This document shows positions 34,950 through 47,181 of a stretch of DNA of 64,000 nt, piece by piece. The DNA is taken from positions 16,087,669 to 16,151,668 of the forward strand of contig AP025045.1 in NCBI GenBank assembly GCA_036186865.1. The letters are read 5' to 3'. The notes below the pieces were generated by a model that was given only the letters and a program-made list of their open reading frames with translations, was not told the origin of the DNA and ran no database searches. Each line of letters starts with the position of its first letter. Positions within the stretch are counted from its first letter, which is position 1. This DNA comes from Eustoma russellianum (Eukaryota; Streptophyta; Magnoliopsida; Gentianales; Gentianaceae). A program made the position numbers and the translations under genes.

Positions 34950-36463
34950 GTTGGTCAACATACCTAACTTGGCTCGTAAAGTTTTAAGAGTGGCTTGATT
35001 AAGGGGTTTTGGAGAACATCAGCAACCTCGTGATCAGTTCTTGTATGTTTTATGACTATATCCTCATTTTGAACATAGTCGCTTAGGAAATGGCATCTTA
35101 CCTCAATGTGTTTGGCCTTAGAATGAAGTACCGGATTCCGAGAAAGATCGATCGCACTCGTGCTACCATAGAAAATTTGAATCTTATTCCTTATAATGCT
35201 AAAATCACTAAGTTGTTGTTTAAGCCAAAGTATTTGGGTAGTACATAAGCTTAAGGCTATTTACTTGGCTTATGTGGTAGAAAGAGCTATACTAGCTTGT
35301 TTCTTAGAGAACCATGAAACCAAGTTGGTTCCTATTAATTGACAAGTCCCACTTGTGGATTTTCTATCTATTCTGCAACCACCATAATCTGCATCATTAT
35401 AGGCATACAACTCCAACTTAGAGTTTCTATCATACCAAAGTCCTAAATGAGGTGTATGTTTAAGATATCTAAATATCTTTTTCATTGCATTGCAATAAGA
35501 TACCGTAGGAAACAAGATTGAAACCTAGCACACATACACACGCTAAACATTATATCAGGTCTTGATACGGTTAAATATAATAAAGATCCAACTATAGACG
35601 ATATAGTGTGTCGCCAAAAGTTTTACCATTTTCATCCTTGTCTAGTTTGGTACAAACACTCATGGGAGTGGTTGAAGGTTTCAGCTCTTCAAATCCAAAC
35701 TTCTTGATCATATCATTGAAATACTTAAGTTGGCTAATGTGAATTCCTTGAGGGGTTTGTTTTATTTGTAACCCTAAAAAGTAGTGCAATTTATCTACCA
35801 TTGACATCTCAAATTCAGACTTCATACATTCTTCAAAGTCCTTTACTAAGGTAGGGTTGGTTGAACCAAAGATAATGTCGTCTACATATATTTGGTCTAT
35901 TAATAAGTCATTATCTTTTCTTTTTAAGAATAGTGTGTTGTCTATAATCCCTCTTTGTTAATTTTTTGAAATAAGGAAATTTGCAAATCTATCGTACCAA
36001 GCTCTTGGAGCTTGTTTCAAACCATATAAAGCTTTCTTAAGATTGTGTACATGGTTAGGATTCTTTAGATCTTCGACTCCAAGGGTTGTTTGACAAGTAC
36101 CTCTTCTTGGATATATGCGTTCAAGAACGCATTCTTGACATCCATTTGGAAGAGTTTAATACTGCTTAGACTTGCAATAGCAAGCAACAACCTAATGGCT
36201 TCTAGTCGTGCAATGGGTGCAAAAGTTTCTGCATAATCAATTTCCTCTTGTTGATTATAACCTTGTACGACTAGCCTAGCATTATTTCTTGTAATATTTC
36301 CTTGTTCATCCATTTTATTCCTAAATATCCGTTTTGTACATGTTATAGATTTATTTTCGGGTTTACATACTAAATCCCACACGTTGTTTCAGGTAAATTG
36401 ATTTACCTCCTCATGCATGACATGTGTCTATGATATATCACCTAAGGCTTCCTTAACATTCTT
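34950..36463 (-). pseudogene. pol: Copia G reverse transcriptase and RNase H (decayed, 5'-truncated)
   Basis: Minus strand, from 36382: MWDLVCKPENKS, YNQQEEIDYAETFAPIARLE and MDVKNAFLNAYIQEEV (RT fingers/palm), then the catalytic YVDDIIFGST near 35880, both Asp kept. HYFLGLQIKQTPQGIHISQ and the RNase H phrase ADYGGCRIDRKSTSGTCQ near 35375 follow. Stops and shifts near 36060, 35590 and 35270 break it. Protease and integrase are missing, because gypsy A cuts the element at 36464. It is close in sequence to F, so both belong to one Sirevirus-like group. Confidence 0.88.
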
Positions 36464-39400
36464 TGTAGCGCCCCGTACTCGGCCTGCCCAAGTACGATGC
36501 ACCCGCTGTACTTTGCTACGGAATGTACTAGGCATCAATGCATAACATATCACAGTCCATGCCAAAATCGTGGACCACAATGTCATCATCTTGACAGGTA
36601 AGCAAGATTTAGGCAGAATAAAAACTTTTAAAGGAAACAATTCCAAATATCCAACGTAGCATTTACTAGGTCCGAAATCAAAGTCCTCAAAATAAGTCCA
36701 CAAAACAAAAGCCATCATAAAAGTCATTAAGCTGAAATCCACTCTCACGTCTACGGATACGGAACTCGAAGCTCATCGTCAATTCATTCTACACTATTCC
36801 CTGCAGGCTCTGGGGAGGAAAATAAAAGGGTGAGTGACACAGTCACCAGCAAGTATACCATAAACAATCATGAATTAAATGGAAACTCTACAGAAGAACC
36901 AAATCCTAAAATTTCAATTTCCTAACATACCTGACCTTCAACCCACTAGCCGGAAAGGTAATAAGATCATAACTTAAGTGACAGAAGGTAATAAGATCAT
37001 AACATAAGTGAAAGTAGATTAAGCATCCTACTCACAATCATATGCAATGTGTATGAATATGAAAATGTGGTACATGAGAAGATGAGAACCAATTTTGATC
37101 ATTCTTTCTTTCAAAACATAATCATCATAAAACGAGGAATAGAGAGGGTTCAGATCTATTATCTCCGGATTTGAAATGGTCATACCATCCCTTTCAGATC
37201 TATTATTTCCGGATCTAAAAATTGTCATACAATCAGTCATCATCATCAGGTCTATTACTCCGGGCCTTGACGGTCATAATCATCATCCTCAGGTCTATTA
37301 TCTCTGGGCCTGGACGATCATAATCATCATCCTCAGGTCTATTGTCTCCGGGCCTAGACGGTCATAATCATCATCAAATCAATTAACCCCGAATCTGGAG
37401 CGGGTTGTGCTGGCCAGGAATTAATGGTACCATAGGAGTCTTTCTTTCAAAAACCAAAATCTTATCTTCAAAAGAGCTTTTCTTAAATTTCTTTCGCCTA
37501 AAAATCAGTCTCATGAGTCGCATGAACATGGACAATGCAATGCATGATATGCGACATGCAATTCATGACTAAATACATCAGAGAAAGCGTATACGGACTT
37601 GTCTCTTAAGCTGGAAAAAAGTCCAGCAGCAATGCCTTGTTTGCACAGCCTCAAGATCATCAATTCAGAGCCTATTTCCATAAACTCTCACCGTAACATG
37701 CATACTGGAATCTTAGCTACATGCCATACAAATTTCATAACATTTCAAGGTGGCTAAGATCCTCAAAACATTAAATTTCCATCAAGGGGTACTGCAGAAT
37801 TCTGTAGCGCAGTACCCACCTTACCTTAGTTTCAAGGGCCATAAAACCATATTCAATCAGGACTATCACCTGGAAAACATAGCCAACATACCAAGGAACA
37901 ATATTCATATGCTCAAACATCACATACAAGTCTAAATAAACAAGATCAAGGCCTCACAATACACGCCACTATACTGCCCTGTTTTCCAGTTTTGTACCGT
38001 GACTTTCATCTCAGTTGTTAACCCTTAAAGCAGTGGTTTCAATCAAATTTCCTTATATGGACCTGTGCATATATGCCTTAGGTAAATACCATAAAAATTT
38101 CAAGGCAATCCAATATGTTTAAAAGGGTCATTTAATTATCTTTCTCAGTCTATGTACCTGCAAAATATGCAGTGACCTATTCTTACTAAAAATTCCATTA
38201 AGGTCAAACCACAAGATCTTTTACAGAATTTCCACCTCACAAATTTACTAAACATACCAAGCTATCAGCACACCAAAATTTAGCTCAATTGCACGCTCCT
38301 AAGGTTCATTTTTAGGCCAAACAATTTGCCAATCAAAACTGTCCAATTTCAGACAATCTTATATTTCATCACTTTTATTATTCAAGCATTTCCCAACTAA
38401 CTTTAACCCCTAAGATAACTTGCTAACCACCAAGTACACATCCTAACATGAACTTTTCAGGTCTCCTAGTGTTCTTTAAGCTACTTCAAGAATGTCTAGA
38501 GTATACTTGCCTCTTTTGATCTTAGAAACTTTCCCTAGATTGAGCGTTGGTTGAAATAAATGGAATTTTCCTCCAACTTCACTATAGAGCACACGGTTTT
38601 TAGGGAGGAAATAAAGGTAAAAATTAGCTACCATTTAAATAAAGAAAAGAACTAGATTAAGGCTAGGTTTCCTTTCCAAAATGGAACTTAAGTGGAGATA
38701 GAAAGAGATCCCACCACCAAGATGCTAGCTTCTCTTAATAGCTTGAGAGGTCTTCCCCTAGTGATCATTAGGGGTCACGGTTTTTACAAGGAGAAAGAGG
38801 CACAAGACGAGCTTTACCATTTGAAAGGTGGAATTCACTTAGGAAGTTAGAATGCAACTTACCTAGATAAGGTTTAGAGCTTGAAGATGGTCTTGAGTCT
38901 CCTAAGTGCAAGCTTGCCGTATGAAATTAGGTGATTGAAGATTAGCCTAAGTGTGTAAGAGGCCTTTAGTGATTACCTTGGGATGAACCCTTGAGAGTAT
39001 TGTGAGAGAGGAAGGATATGAAGCTTATAGGATATTCATGAAGAAGGTTTCATGGGGTAGAAAAAGAATGTATCCGGAAGTCTCACATAAAGAAGGGGAA
39101 GGGAGACTCTTCATGTGCATGGAACACAATTATGAAGGGTATTTAGTTGTCTTGCGCCATTTACTACTTGGTTGCTTTTGAGGATAGGTTAAAGAAAGTA
39201 ACTGAAGTGGTTAGTTAGGGTATTAAGATAAAGGAGATCTCATGGGTAACCATGCTGTACCCGGCGGTCTATAGGGAAAAAGAGGAGGGAAACTCTTCAA
39301 ATCTTGGAACAAAATCATGAGGCTCTTAACTACATGTGTAAGCCTTTTTGGTATTATTCTAAGAGCTTAATAAAGTGGTTAGTTGGACATTTGAAGTAAA

Positions 39401-39652
39401 GAGGGTTCTAGAGTCTCACAGACTCCTTGTTGGCCGAATTTTCTAAATAAAATTTGCAGGGTATAATTGTCATTTAACTTGCTTCATGAGACATACTTTT
39501 ATAATTATACCATTTCTTATAATATTTACTTTAAGAAAATTTAATTGAAGAAGAAGTAATAAAACTTAATAAAATGCACTCGGAATGACAAATATCTTAT
39601 TAAATCACTTCATAAGAGTCAGAGATACAGAGTAATTTCATTTGGTGCAACA
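36464..39652 (-). mobile_element. Gypsy A 3' LTR, 3189 bp
   Basis: Plus-strand start TGTAGCGCCCCGTACTCGG, end GGTGCAACA next to the PPT. Left flank is TTCTT inside copia G. The right-side TSD is lost. Family dyads are present: GTGAC/GTCAC near 36838, CTGGA dyad near 37611 and GTACTGC dyad near 37789. No gene is supported. Confidence 0.9.
37150..37400 (-). repeat. Hairpin-unit array in the A LTR
   Basis: Five units of about 45 bp, for example around CAGGTCTATTATCTCTGGGCC with CTG following (plus strand). They alternate between a CAGATC and a CAGGTC arm type, as in E. Confidence 0.88.
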
Positions 39653-39696
39653 TCCTCCCCCCTTATCACAAGTTTCGTCCTTGAAACTTATGAGCA
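39653..39696 (-). promoter_or_regulatory. Polypurine tract and pre-PPT motif of gypsy A
   Basis: Minus-strand AAGGGGGGAGGA abuts the LTR. AGTTTCAAGGACGAAACT lies just upstream, the same palindromic motif seen in C. Confidence 0.85.
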
Positions 39697-41095
39697 CTAG
39701 TCAAAGAGATGTGGGTATAAGCTCCTCATGCTTTCCTCAGTCTTCCAAGTGGCTTCATCAACAGGGTGATACTTCCATTGCGCCTTAACCATGGGAATAG
39801 GTTGCTTTCTTAGGGCCTTTTCCTTCCGATCAATAATCCTCTCAGGCTCTTCTTCATAAGACACATCGGCTTCAATTTTCAACGGCTGCTTCTCGATGAT
39901 ATGACTGGGTTCGTGCACATACCGGCGAAGTAGGGATACGTGAAATACATCGTATAGCTGGGACAGAGATGGCGGTAGTGCTAACTGGTAGGCAACTTCT
40001 CCAATCCTTTCAAGAACTTCGTATGGCCCGATGAATATTGGACTCAGTTTACCTTTTATGCCAAATATTTTCATGCCCTTCAATGACGAGACCTTCAAGA
40101 ACACTTTCTCACCCGCCTAGAATTCCAATGGTCGACGCTTTTCGTCGGCCCAAACTTTGCTTCTGTGTTGTGCCGCCTTCAACCTTTGCATGACAATCAT
40201 CGCTTTCTCCCGTGTTTGCTCTACTAGGTTGGGTCCTGCAAAAATCTTTTCTCCAATTTCATCCAAATAAAGTGGAGATCGACACAACCTTTTATACAGT
40301 GCTTCATAAGGGGCCATTCAAATGGATCGGTGATAGCTATTATTATAGGAGAATTCAACCAACTTAAGACTCTTGTCCCAACTTCCTCCAAAATCAAGGA
40401 TACAAGCTCGTAACATGTCTTCCAGTGTTTGGAATGTCCTTTTCGATTGACCATCAGTTTGAGGATGAAACACTGAACTAATCCGAATTTTAGTCCCATC
40501 GCTTTCTGGAAGGCTGTTCAAAGTCTAGAAGTGAAACGAGGATCGAGGTCACAAAATATACTCATGGGGTACTCCGTGCAAGCATACAACATGATCAATA
40601 TACTTGGAAGCCAATTTCTTCATAGAGGCTTTGATTGACATAGCCATGAAATTGGCGGACTTCGTCAAACGATCAACTACAACCCAAATATCATCATATC
40701 AACTCCTTGTCCTTGGTAGGTCAGCCACGAAGTCCATAGTGACGTGATCCCATTTCCACTCAGGAACTTCAAGGGGCTGCAAAAATCATGCAGGTCTTTG
40801 ATGCTCTGCTTTCACCCTTTGGCAAATGAGACATTTCTCTATGAATTCAGCAATTTGCTTCTTCATGCCCTGCCACCAGAACTTCTGCTTTAAATCTTGA
40901 TACATCTTGTTTGCTCCTAGATGAATGGATAGGCGAGAACTATGGGCTTCCAGCAAGACTTCATTCTCTACAACATCATCCTTGGGCATGCATAATCGAC
41001 CCCTGAACCATATGCTATCATCACTGCGAACCTCAAAATCTTCAGATGGCTTCATTTTCAACTTATCCTTGATCTTCCTCAAAGCTTCATCCTTT
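39697..41095 (-). pseudogene. pol: Gypsy A integrase with chromodomain-like C-terminus (decayed)
   Basis: Minus strand: linker KPSEDFEVRSDDSIWFRGRL near 41050, then the zinc-binding region (HLGANKMYQDLKQKFWWQ, CLICQRVKAEHQ), the core with first Asp in VTMDFVADLP (near 40735), LDPRFTSRL near 40535, and TDGQSKRTFQTLEDMLRA near 40440. In the last, Lys stands where family members have the catalytic Glu. The C-terminal GPYEVLERIGEVAYQ and FHVSLLRRYVHEPSH lead to the chromodomain-like tail ending YPHLFD at 39697. In-frame stops near 40795, 40315 and 40115 add to the loss. Tekay/Del type by tail and order. Confidence 0.9.
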
Positions 41096-41103
41096 TCTTG
41101 AGC

Positions 41104-42220
41104 CTATTTAATTTTATCAATTAAGGAAGGAATCAAAACCAACTTAGCAAGAACATAATCAATGGAATCAACTACCTCAAGGTCAAACTCTTCCATATCG
41201 CGCTGCAAAGGCGGCTGTCGCAGATGTCTTGTTTTTCGACTCAAAGCATCAGCAACTCTATTAGCTTTTCCTTGACGGTACTGGATTGAGAGATCATAAT
41301 CCTTTATCAGCTCTAGCCATCGGCGTTGGCGCATATTTAAGTCTAACTAGGTGAAAAGATGCTTAAGGCTTTTGTGATTGGTAAAGATTTCACACTTTTC
41401 ACCGTATAGATAATGCCTCTATATCTTTAGGGCGAAAACAACGGCCGCAAGCTCGAGGTCGCAGACTGGATAATTCTATTCAAACGGCTTTAGCTGACGA
41501 GATGTGTATGCAATCACTTGATCTTTCTGCATTAACACACATCCAAGGCCGTTTTTCGAGGCATCGCTATATACCACAAAACTCTCACTAGGGACAGGTT
41601 GAGCCAAAACTGGAGCAGATGTCAACTTCTCTTTCAACTCTGCAAAGTTCCTTCCGCAGTCTGATTCCATTCGAACTTTGTCTTCTTCTGCGTCAGTCGG
41701 GTGAGGGCATAGCAATCCTGGAAAATCCTTCAACGAATTTGCGATAGTAGCCAGCTAGACCAAGAATGCTTTGCACTTCTGCGACATACGTTGGCCTTAG
41801 CCATTCCGTGATATCTTCAATCTTTTTGGGATCCACCGATATCCCTTTCTCAGATATGACATGGCCAAGAAATGATATGCTGTGCAGCCAAAATTCGCAT
41901 TAACTAAATTTGACGTGCACATGCTTCTTCCGTAAGATATCAAGAACGATCCTCGAATGGGCTACATGGGACTCTTCATCCGGTGAATAAATCAAGATGT
42001 CATCAATGAAAACAACCAGGAATTTATCTAGTTGCTCCTGAAATACTCGATTCATAAGGTCCATGAATGCCACAGGGGCATTTGTCAATTCGAATGGCAT
42101 CACATGGAATTCGTAATTCCCATAACGCGTCCTGAATGCGGTTTTCAGAATATCCTTGGCTTTGATCTTTAACTTAAAGTATCTGGAGCGCAGATCAACT
42201 TTACTACAGACTTGTGCTCC
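41104..42220 (-). pseudogene. pol: Gypsy A RT palm and RNase H (decayed), exon after predicted intron
   Basis: Minus strand from GGAGCA at 42220: GAQVCSKVDLRSRYFKLKIK, then FRTRYGNYEFHVMPFELTNA and the intact catalytic FIDDILIYSPDEES near 42000. After the thumb (GLAGYYRKFVEGFSRIA), RNase H is seen as YSDASKNGLGCVLMQKD near 41560 and LELIKDYDLSIQYRQGKANR near 41300. Stops near 41898 and 41475 and shifts near 41735 and 41340 break the frame. The exon starts right at the AG of predicted intron 2. Confidence 0.9.
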
Positions 42221-42290
42221 CTGTACCAAGATACCTTTAGACAGGACTCAAAATAGAATTTTATCGAAATAAAAATTATTAATTGCTTAC
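42221..42290 (-). other. Predicted intron 2 of A (inside RT), 70 bp
   Basis: Minus strand: donor CTTTGG|GTAAGC, acceptor TTGGTACAG|GGAGCA, phase 0. It matches the E interval in length and position, with about 80% identity ungapped and an identical last 25 bases, including CTGTCTAAAGG, which may hold the branch site. Confidence 0.8.
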
Positions 42291-42455
42291 CCAAAGCTCG
42301 TCAAACAGATTATCGATCCTAGGCAGCGGGTACTTATTCTTTATTGTAATCTTGTTGAGCTCTCTATAATCTATGCATAGATGCATGGCTCCATCCTTTT
42401 TCTTTACGAATAACACGGGAGCACCCTAAGGCGAGACGCTTGGGCAAATCAGTTT
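42291..42455 (-). pseudogene. pol: Gypsy A N-terminal RT fragment
   Basis: Minus strand: GAPVLFVKKKDGAMHLCIDY and RELNKITIKNKYPLPRIDN, leading to DELW at the donor. The gene is cut at about 42455, within the KKHIRPS motif, where sequence switches to J LTR interior. A TAG replaces the Trp codon before GAPV. Protease, gag, PBS and 5' LTR of A are missing. Confidence 0.85.
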
Positions 42456-42640
42456 CTTTGTTCTTAATTTAATTCCTTGTTTTGATTCGGTCGTGATCTT
42501 GTTGATGCATTTTCTTCGTGATGATGTGATGTCTATATATGTGTATGGAAGTATATGTGTGAGTGGGAATTGTAGAATGGCGTTGCGGAATTGGAACTGA
42601 AGAAAACGCAGGATGAAAACCCTAGAAAATGGTGACATCG
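42456..42640 (+). mobile_element. Element J 5' LTR fragment
   Basis: It matches 49918-50099 of the J 3' LTR closely, from TTCTTAATTTAATTCC through CCCTAGAAAA to GACATCG. Homology stops exactly where the palindrome array begins in the other copy, so the deletion breakpoint lies at the first palindrome. Confidence 0.8.
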
Positions 42641-43200
42641 GAAATACAGGATTAATTAGATCACTTAGACATAAGTTACGATCTTGTATAAAATTTCTAT
42701 TTACCCCTAATAAACAAAATAGACTTAAGATATAATCTTAGACCTAGGCTATGATCGGATTATGGGAGGTGTGTGCCGATGGTGAGCTTTCCTTGTCTAA
42801 CCATCGATTTATCGGTGTTCAACCTTTCAACTTATTATTGACTAATTTGATTTCTTCTCATGGACTTGGATAACAGGAAATGCCTCCACGATGTGAGCCA
42901 GCTGGGAACGGTGGTGCGAACCACCAGAATCAGGAGATCATTTCCAAGCACTCGAAGATGCCATATTCACAATGACCAACACCTTAGCACAGTAGTACCA
43001 GCTGCTGAACGAGTATGCACCGCCTCCACAACCATTGCACTCGGACCTGAGATTCTTCAACAAGGAGATACGGAGCAGTGATGGCGCAGCACAACTGACA
43101 CCGCTGATCAGTTGGATCAAATTTCGGAATGAGTTTAAGAATTACTATGTGTTCAATAGTGCGATCTTTCAGAGCATGGTTCTAGATCCATGGTGGAAAC
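42641..43200 (+). pseudogene. gag: Element J leader and gag remnant
   Basis: After about 240 bp of AT-rich leader, ATG at 42881 opens MPPRCEPAGNGGANHQNQE, a Gag-like N-terminus of another gypsy lineage. In shifted frame, LNEYAPPPQPLHSDLRFFN follows near 43010. Past 43145 the sequence reads FRNEFKNYYVF-like and soon meets TTTCAGAGCATGGTTCTAGA, which resembles a PBS-proximal leader. The order therefore looks scrambled. No capsid or zinc motif can be confirmed. Confidence 0.5.
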
Positions 43201-45969
43201 ATAGATTCAGGACATGATCTTAGAGATTAAGTTACGATTTTGCCCCTAAGTTATGATATTAAACCTAAGTATCGATTTTTAGTTGTAAGCAAGGATCATA
43301 TATTAAGCACGTTATTGGAAATAAGACTTGACCTTAGAAGATAAGGGATGATCTTACCCATAAGTTATGATTTTATACTTAAGGAATGACGATACGAAAT
43401 ATCGGCTCTAGAAATTAAGTGGTGATCAGAACAGCCGGTGATGACTGAACGTAAGTACTGATCATAGTCATAAACTTTAATATGTTCTAAGCATTGAAAT
43501 TAGAAATAAGTAATGATTTTAGACGTAAAGAATGATGATAGCCGTATCAATTCTAGAAATAAGCCATGACATTAGACCTAAGTGATGATCGGGTAAGGGA
43601 TATGCCCACGTATACCTAGGGCACTCCATAGGACTCTGAATTATTTGTCTTACCTAAGTGCTGATTAAAAATCATTTGTAAATTCCTTATATCTGACCCC
43701 TGCAAACCCGGTACCATTATGATAAATGAAGCGGGTTCATGCCCCTACTTTAACAGTAGTGTCCGAACGTGACTATGTCTAAGTTGGGATCGTAATTCCT
43801 AAGCAATGATTTATAGTAGAATGTTAGAGGCTAAGAAAGGATTTATTAACGTTAATGATCTGTAGAGTATAGCAAAGAATATCGTATAAAAGGGGTTTAT
43901 AGTTACGATTAAGATGTTGAATTTTAGAGTTTAAATAAGCCAAAGATATTAGTTTTATTAGGGATATTAATCAACAGTGATAAACGAGCATCACTAAAGT
44001 AAGTACAGTGGAATAGCAAAGGATTACAAATTGGGGTTTAAGTGTTGATTTCTAGGAACACGTAAGTGCTGATTCATCGAGTAGAATTGAACTGAAACAA
44101 AGTATGAATAAGCAGTGGATGTTTTTCAGGTGAGATATAACTAAACTAAAATAGCAGTTGAAATAACCAAGTAAAGAAGTACAGTGGATCAGTGTGGCGC
44201 GCGGAAGCATGGTGAATTAGAATGCCCTAAGTTGATCAACAATTAGTATGCCATACTAGGATTGAATAACTTAAGTTAAGATTTATAAGAAACGGTACAT
44301 AGGTTGATTTTTCATTGACATTAAGGGGTAATTTAGAAATTTATACGAAGTATTGGACTATTATTTTTCAAGTAGTTAAACGTTTTCGTATAAGCACGTA
44401 CACCAAGATACATTCTATATTTCAAAGGTATTTCAAAAATTTTTGCTGCTAAGTATTTCAACTATTTTCACTTCTTTATATAGTCTATTACTTTACAAGG
44501 CTATATTCTTTTCTGAATTCGTATAGCCACTTAATAGAATTTTGACTACCTCTCACAAAATTAATATATTTTAGAATATTGATGTTTTCGAAGAATGATA
44601 TACTTGTATATCTCTTATATTTTTCAAACTCTTGTTTAGCTATATTTACCTTCCTAAAATAACTTTATTTGAAAACTAGCAATATTGCAAGCATTTTACC
44701 CTTTAAATGCTTTTGAAATTATTTATCTTCTTGCGATGAAATTATTTAATTTTGTGAAGCAGAAATAGTTTCAAAACATATGTACTTATTTTTGAAAAAG
44801 AACGGTACCTTATTCAGATTGTTTTATAAAACTTTATATTTGCTGAATTTTCAATCGTTGTGTTTTGCGAAACAAGAGCTTTCAAAATATGTATTTTGTT
44901 AAAAAAAAGAGAGAGACCGCGTTCAAAATGGTTTTTTTTTAAAAAAAAGAAAATTTTTAAGATATTGTGTCTAAGTTATTTTAAGGTGGTTTACTCGAAA
45001 TACTTTTACAAACAAGTATATCGTTATTTTTTATAAGTAGTTTTTTAAAATATACATACTTCTTTTAGAACAAGAGAGATATCGTATTCAACTTGTTTTA
45101 TAAAATGTAATATTATTGAGTTTCCACTATTTTAAAGCAATTTTACCGTGATACTTTTGCGAACAAGTTAGGTCATTGTTATTTTAAGAAGTCAAGTGAG
45201 ACACCGTTTTGTGAAAACAAGTATACAATACTTTGATTCTCATGTTTACACCTATAAGAAAGATATACTTTCAAATAATTAGAACTACAAAAAAAACATG
45301 TCCATACCCATACTTCGTATACTAGGTTTTGATGATATCTCAAAAAAAGGGGTAAGAACATGATCATATAGCTAGTTCGTAGATATAAGGATTGATTTCG
45401 ATAACTTGGTTCTATGATATAGGAGAGTGATGGTTAGCGTGTTGGAATATTCGATGGACATTCTAGATTATCATGAACTAGGAGATGGACTTTATATGAT
45501 GAGTTAAGAATTTGAAATGGTAGATTACAATAAGTTGAATGATACACATCCAGTGGTATCAGTGGGAGTTTATAAGTTATAATTATAGAGAATTAAGTTA
45601 CAATTATAGTACACCTAAGAACTAATTATAGAGAGCTGCTGACGGCTGCGGACATAAGTACGTTATAAACCGATGATTGGGATATGAAAACCCCTGTATG
45701 ATGACTATACTCCTAAGTTTGATCTTAGAATTTTAAGAAGACAGGTTATTATCTTAATAAGCAGAGAATAATGGACTTAGAAATTACCTTGTCGGGTACA
45801 AGGAATGATTCTCGAGGCCTTAGTCTATGATAAAAAAAATGAAATGGTTAACGTATCACAATATGAAATGGATATTTAGTACGGTCATTATCTAAGTTAA
45901 TGGATTAAGTAGAACCATACTAAGTCATTGATTATGTCATACGCAAGTGTCGAGGACGAAACTTAATGT
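43201..45969 (+). other. Element J internal non-coding region
   Basis: About 2.8 kb without recognisable gag or pol. The first kilobase repeats variants of TAAGTTATGATCTTA, also common in LTR H (59640-60245). The region 44880-45000 has A/T homopolymer runs. It ends with GTGTCGAGGACGAAACTT before the PPT. J is either a large-deletion derivative or a non-autonomous element. Confidence 0.65.
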
Positions 45970-45982
45970 AAGGGGGAAGGAA
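45970..45982 (+). promoter_or_regulatory. Polypurine tract of J
   Basis: AAGGGGGAAGGAA directly precedes the LTR start TGTTATGACCC at 45983. CGAGGACGAAACTT lies just upstream. Confidence 0.85.
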
Positions 45983-46192
45983 TGTTATGACCCGTATGTT
46001 GTAAAGGAAAATAGAAAGAAAATAAAATAAGAAGGAAAATAATTAAAAGGAGAAGCGTAATTATATAATAAAGGATAATATTTATCACAATACTATTAGG
46101 ATTGAAAAAGAAGATATGGATATGAATTAACTACCTAAAAGATATACTTTACATAAACTACCAATACCTAATAGGAAACCTAATTAAACTCA

Positions 46193-46225
<33 letters not shown>
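45983..46225 (+). mobile_element. Element J 3' LTR, left segment
   Basis: It starts TGTTATGACCCG and runs into a (TA)16-like tract (46194-46225), where LINE L is inserted. It resumes at about 49210, again in a TA run. Confidence 0.8.
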
Positions 46226-46229
<4 letters not shown>

Positions 46230-47181
46230 AATGAAAATTTTTAATTATGAAAAGGCCTCACTTTTGGCGGAGGAAAACCATAGTACAAGTGTCAGAGTAT
46301 GCGAATAAGTGAATTAACAAGCTAAGGATGATATATCTCCAGTCGTATATGATATGCCGCATTAAAACCTTGCCAAGAAAAACCACCCTTGTGGATAAAA
46401 CCTTGGCGAAGGAAAAAGCGTACATATTTATACGGCTGTCATTGATATCAAATGTGTAAAATACTAAATACAATGATGTGGTATGTATTGTTGTCAGAGT
46501 GGGAGGCGCATCAATTGCGTTGAGAAGCCCGTTACATGAGAATGTATGTGCCATCATGATTTGTATCGTTTGACGAAGATGCTGGCGGTGCCATAGAAGC
46601 TTCCAATTGCCATTGTCAGTACGTACAGCATCCTCGTGTAAACGAGCAGCCATCCAGATTATTGTGTCCGTCCATGTAGCATGCAAACAAAAGAATGTGT
46701 GAAACATGTATAGATTGCATAAGAAAATGAAACCAACCCAGTGAATGTAACACATACCCAGTCTGCCTGTACTATCCGAAGCACAGGCAGGGGAATAAGA
46801 GGTGAGCCAATCCATATGGAAGACCAGGAAAGCAGCGACAATAAAATTTTGAAGATGTAAAAACGCCCATGCAGCAGCAATAAGCATAAGTAGAAAATAT
46901 ATACAAATATGACTAAACGATAAGATGTCGATCTCACCAAGGCTGCCTGCACTTGTAAAAGCACAGGCAGTGAATGCATACGTACGCCAATCCCTGTGGA
47001 AGACTTTATCGTCATATGCAATGATAATCATCGAGCCCTCGCAAATTGTAATCCATGCGGAAGAGAAAATAATGTGTGCATAAGCAGTGAGAAGACAAAT
47101 GGCGAGGAGATGTAAGAGCAAAGGCAACATACCAAGTCTGCCTGCACTCACATGAGCACAGGCAGAGGATATGAAAGTGCG
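46226..47181 (-). repeat. LINE L 3' region with three hairpin-bearing repeats
   Basis: Directly after the RNase H stop, three units spaced 195 and 180 bp carry CTGCCTG...CAGGCAG stems with 14-base loops (47138-47165, 46943-46970, 46763-46790). Each is followed (plus strand) by a CCAATCC-TGGAAGAC phrase. A 297-codon open frame (46258-47151, minus) crosses two and a half units. It translates as a repeat of RDWRTY...ACA..SAGRLG with hydrophobic stretches. I read this as a 3' UTR, not a gene. Confidence 0.7.
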
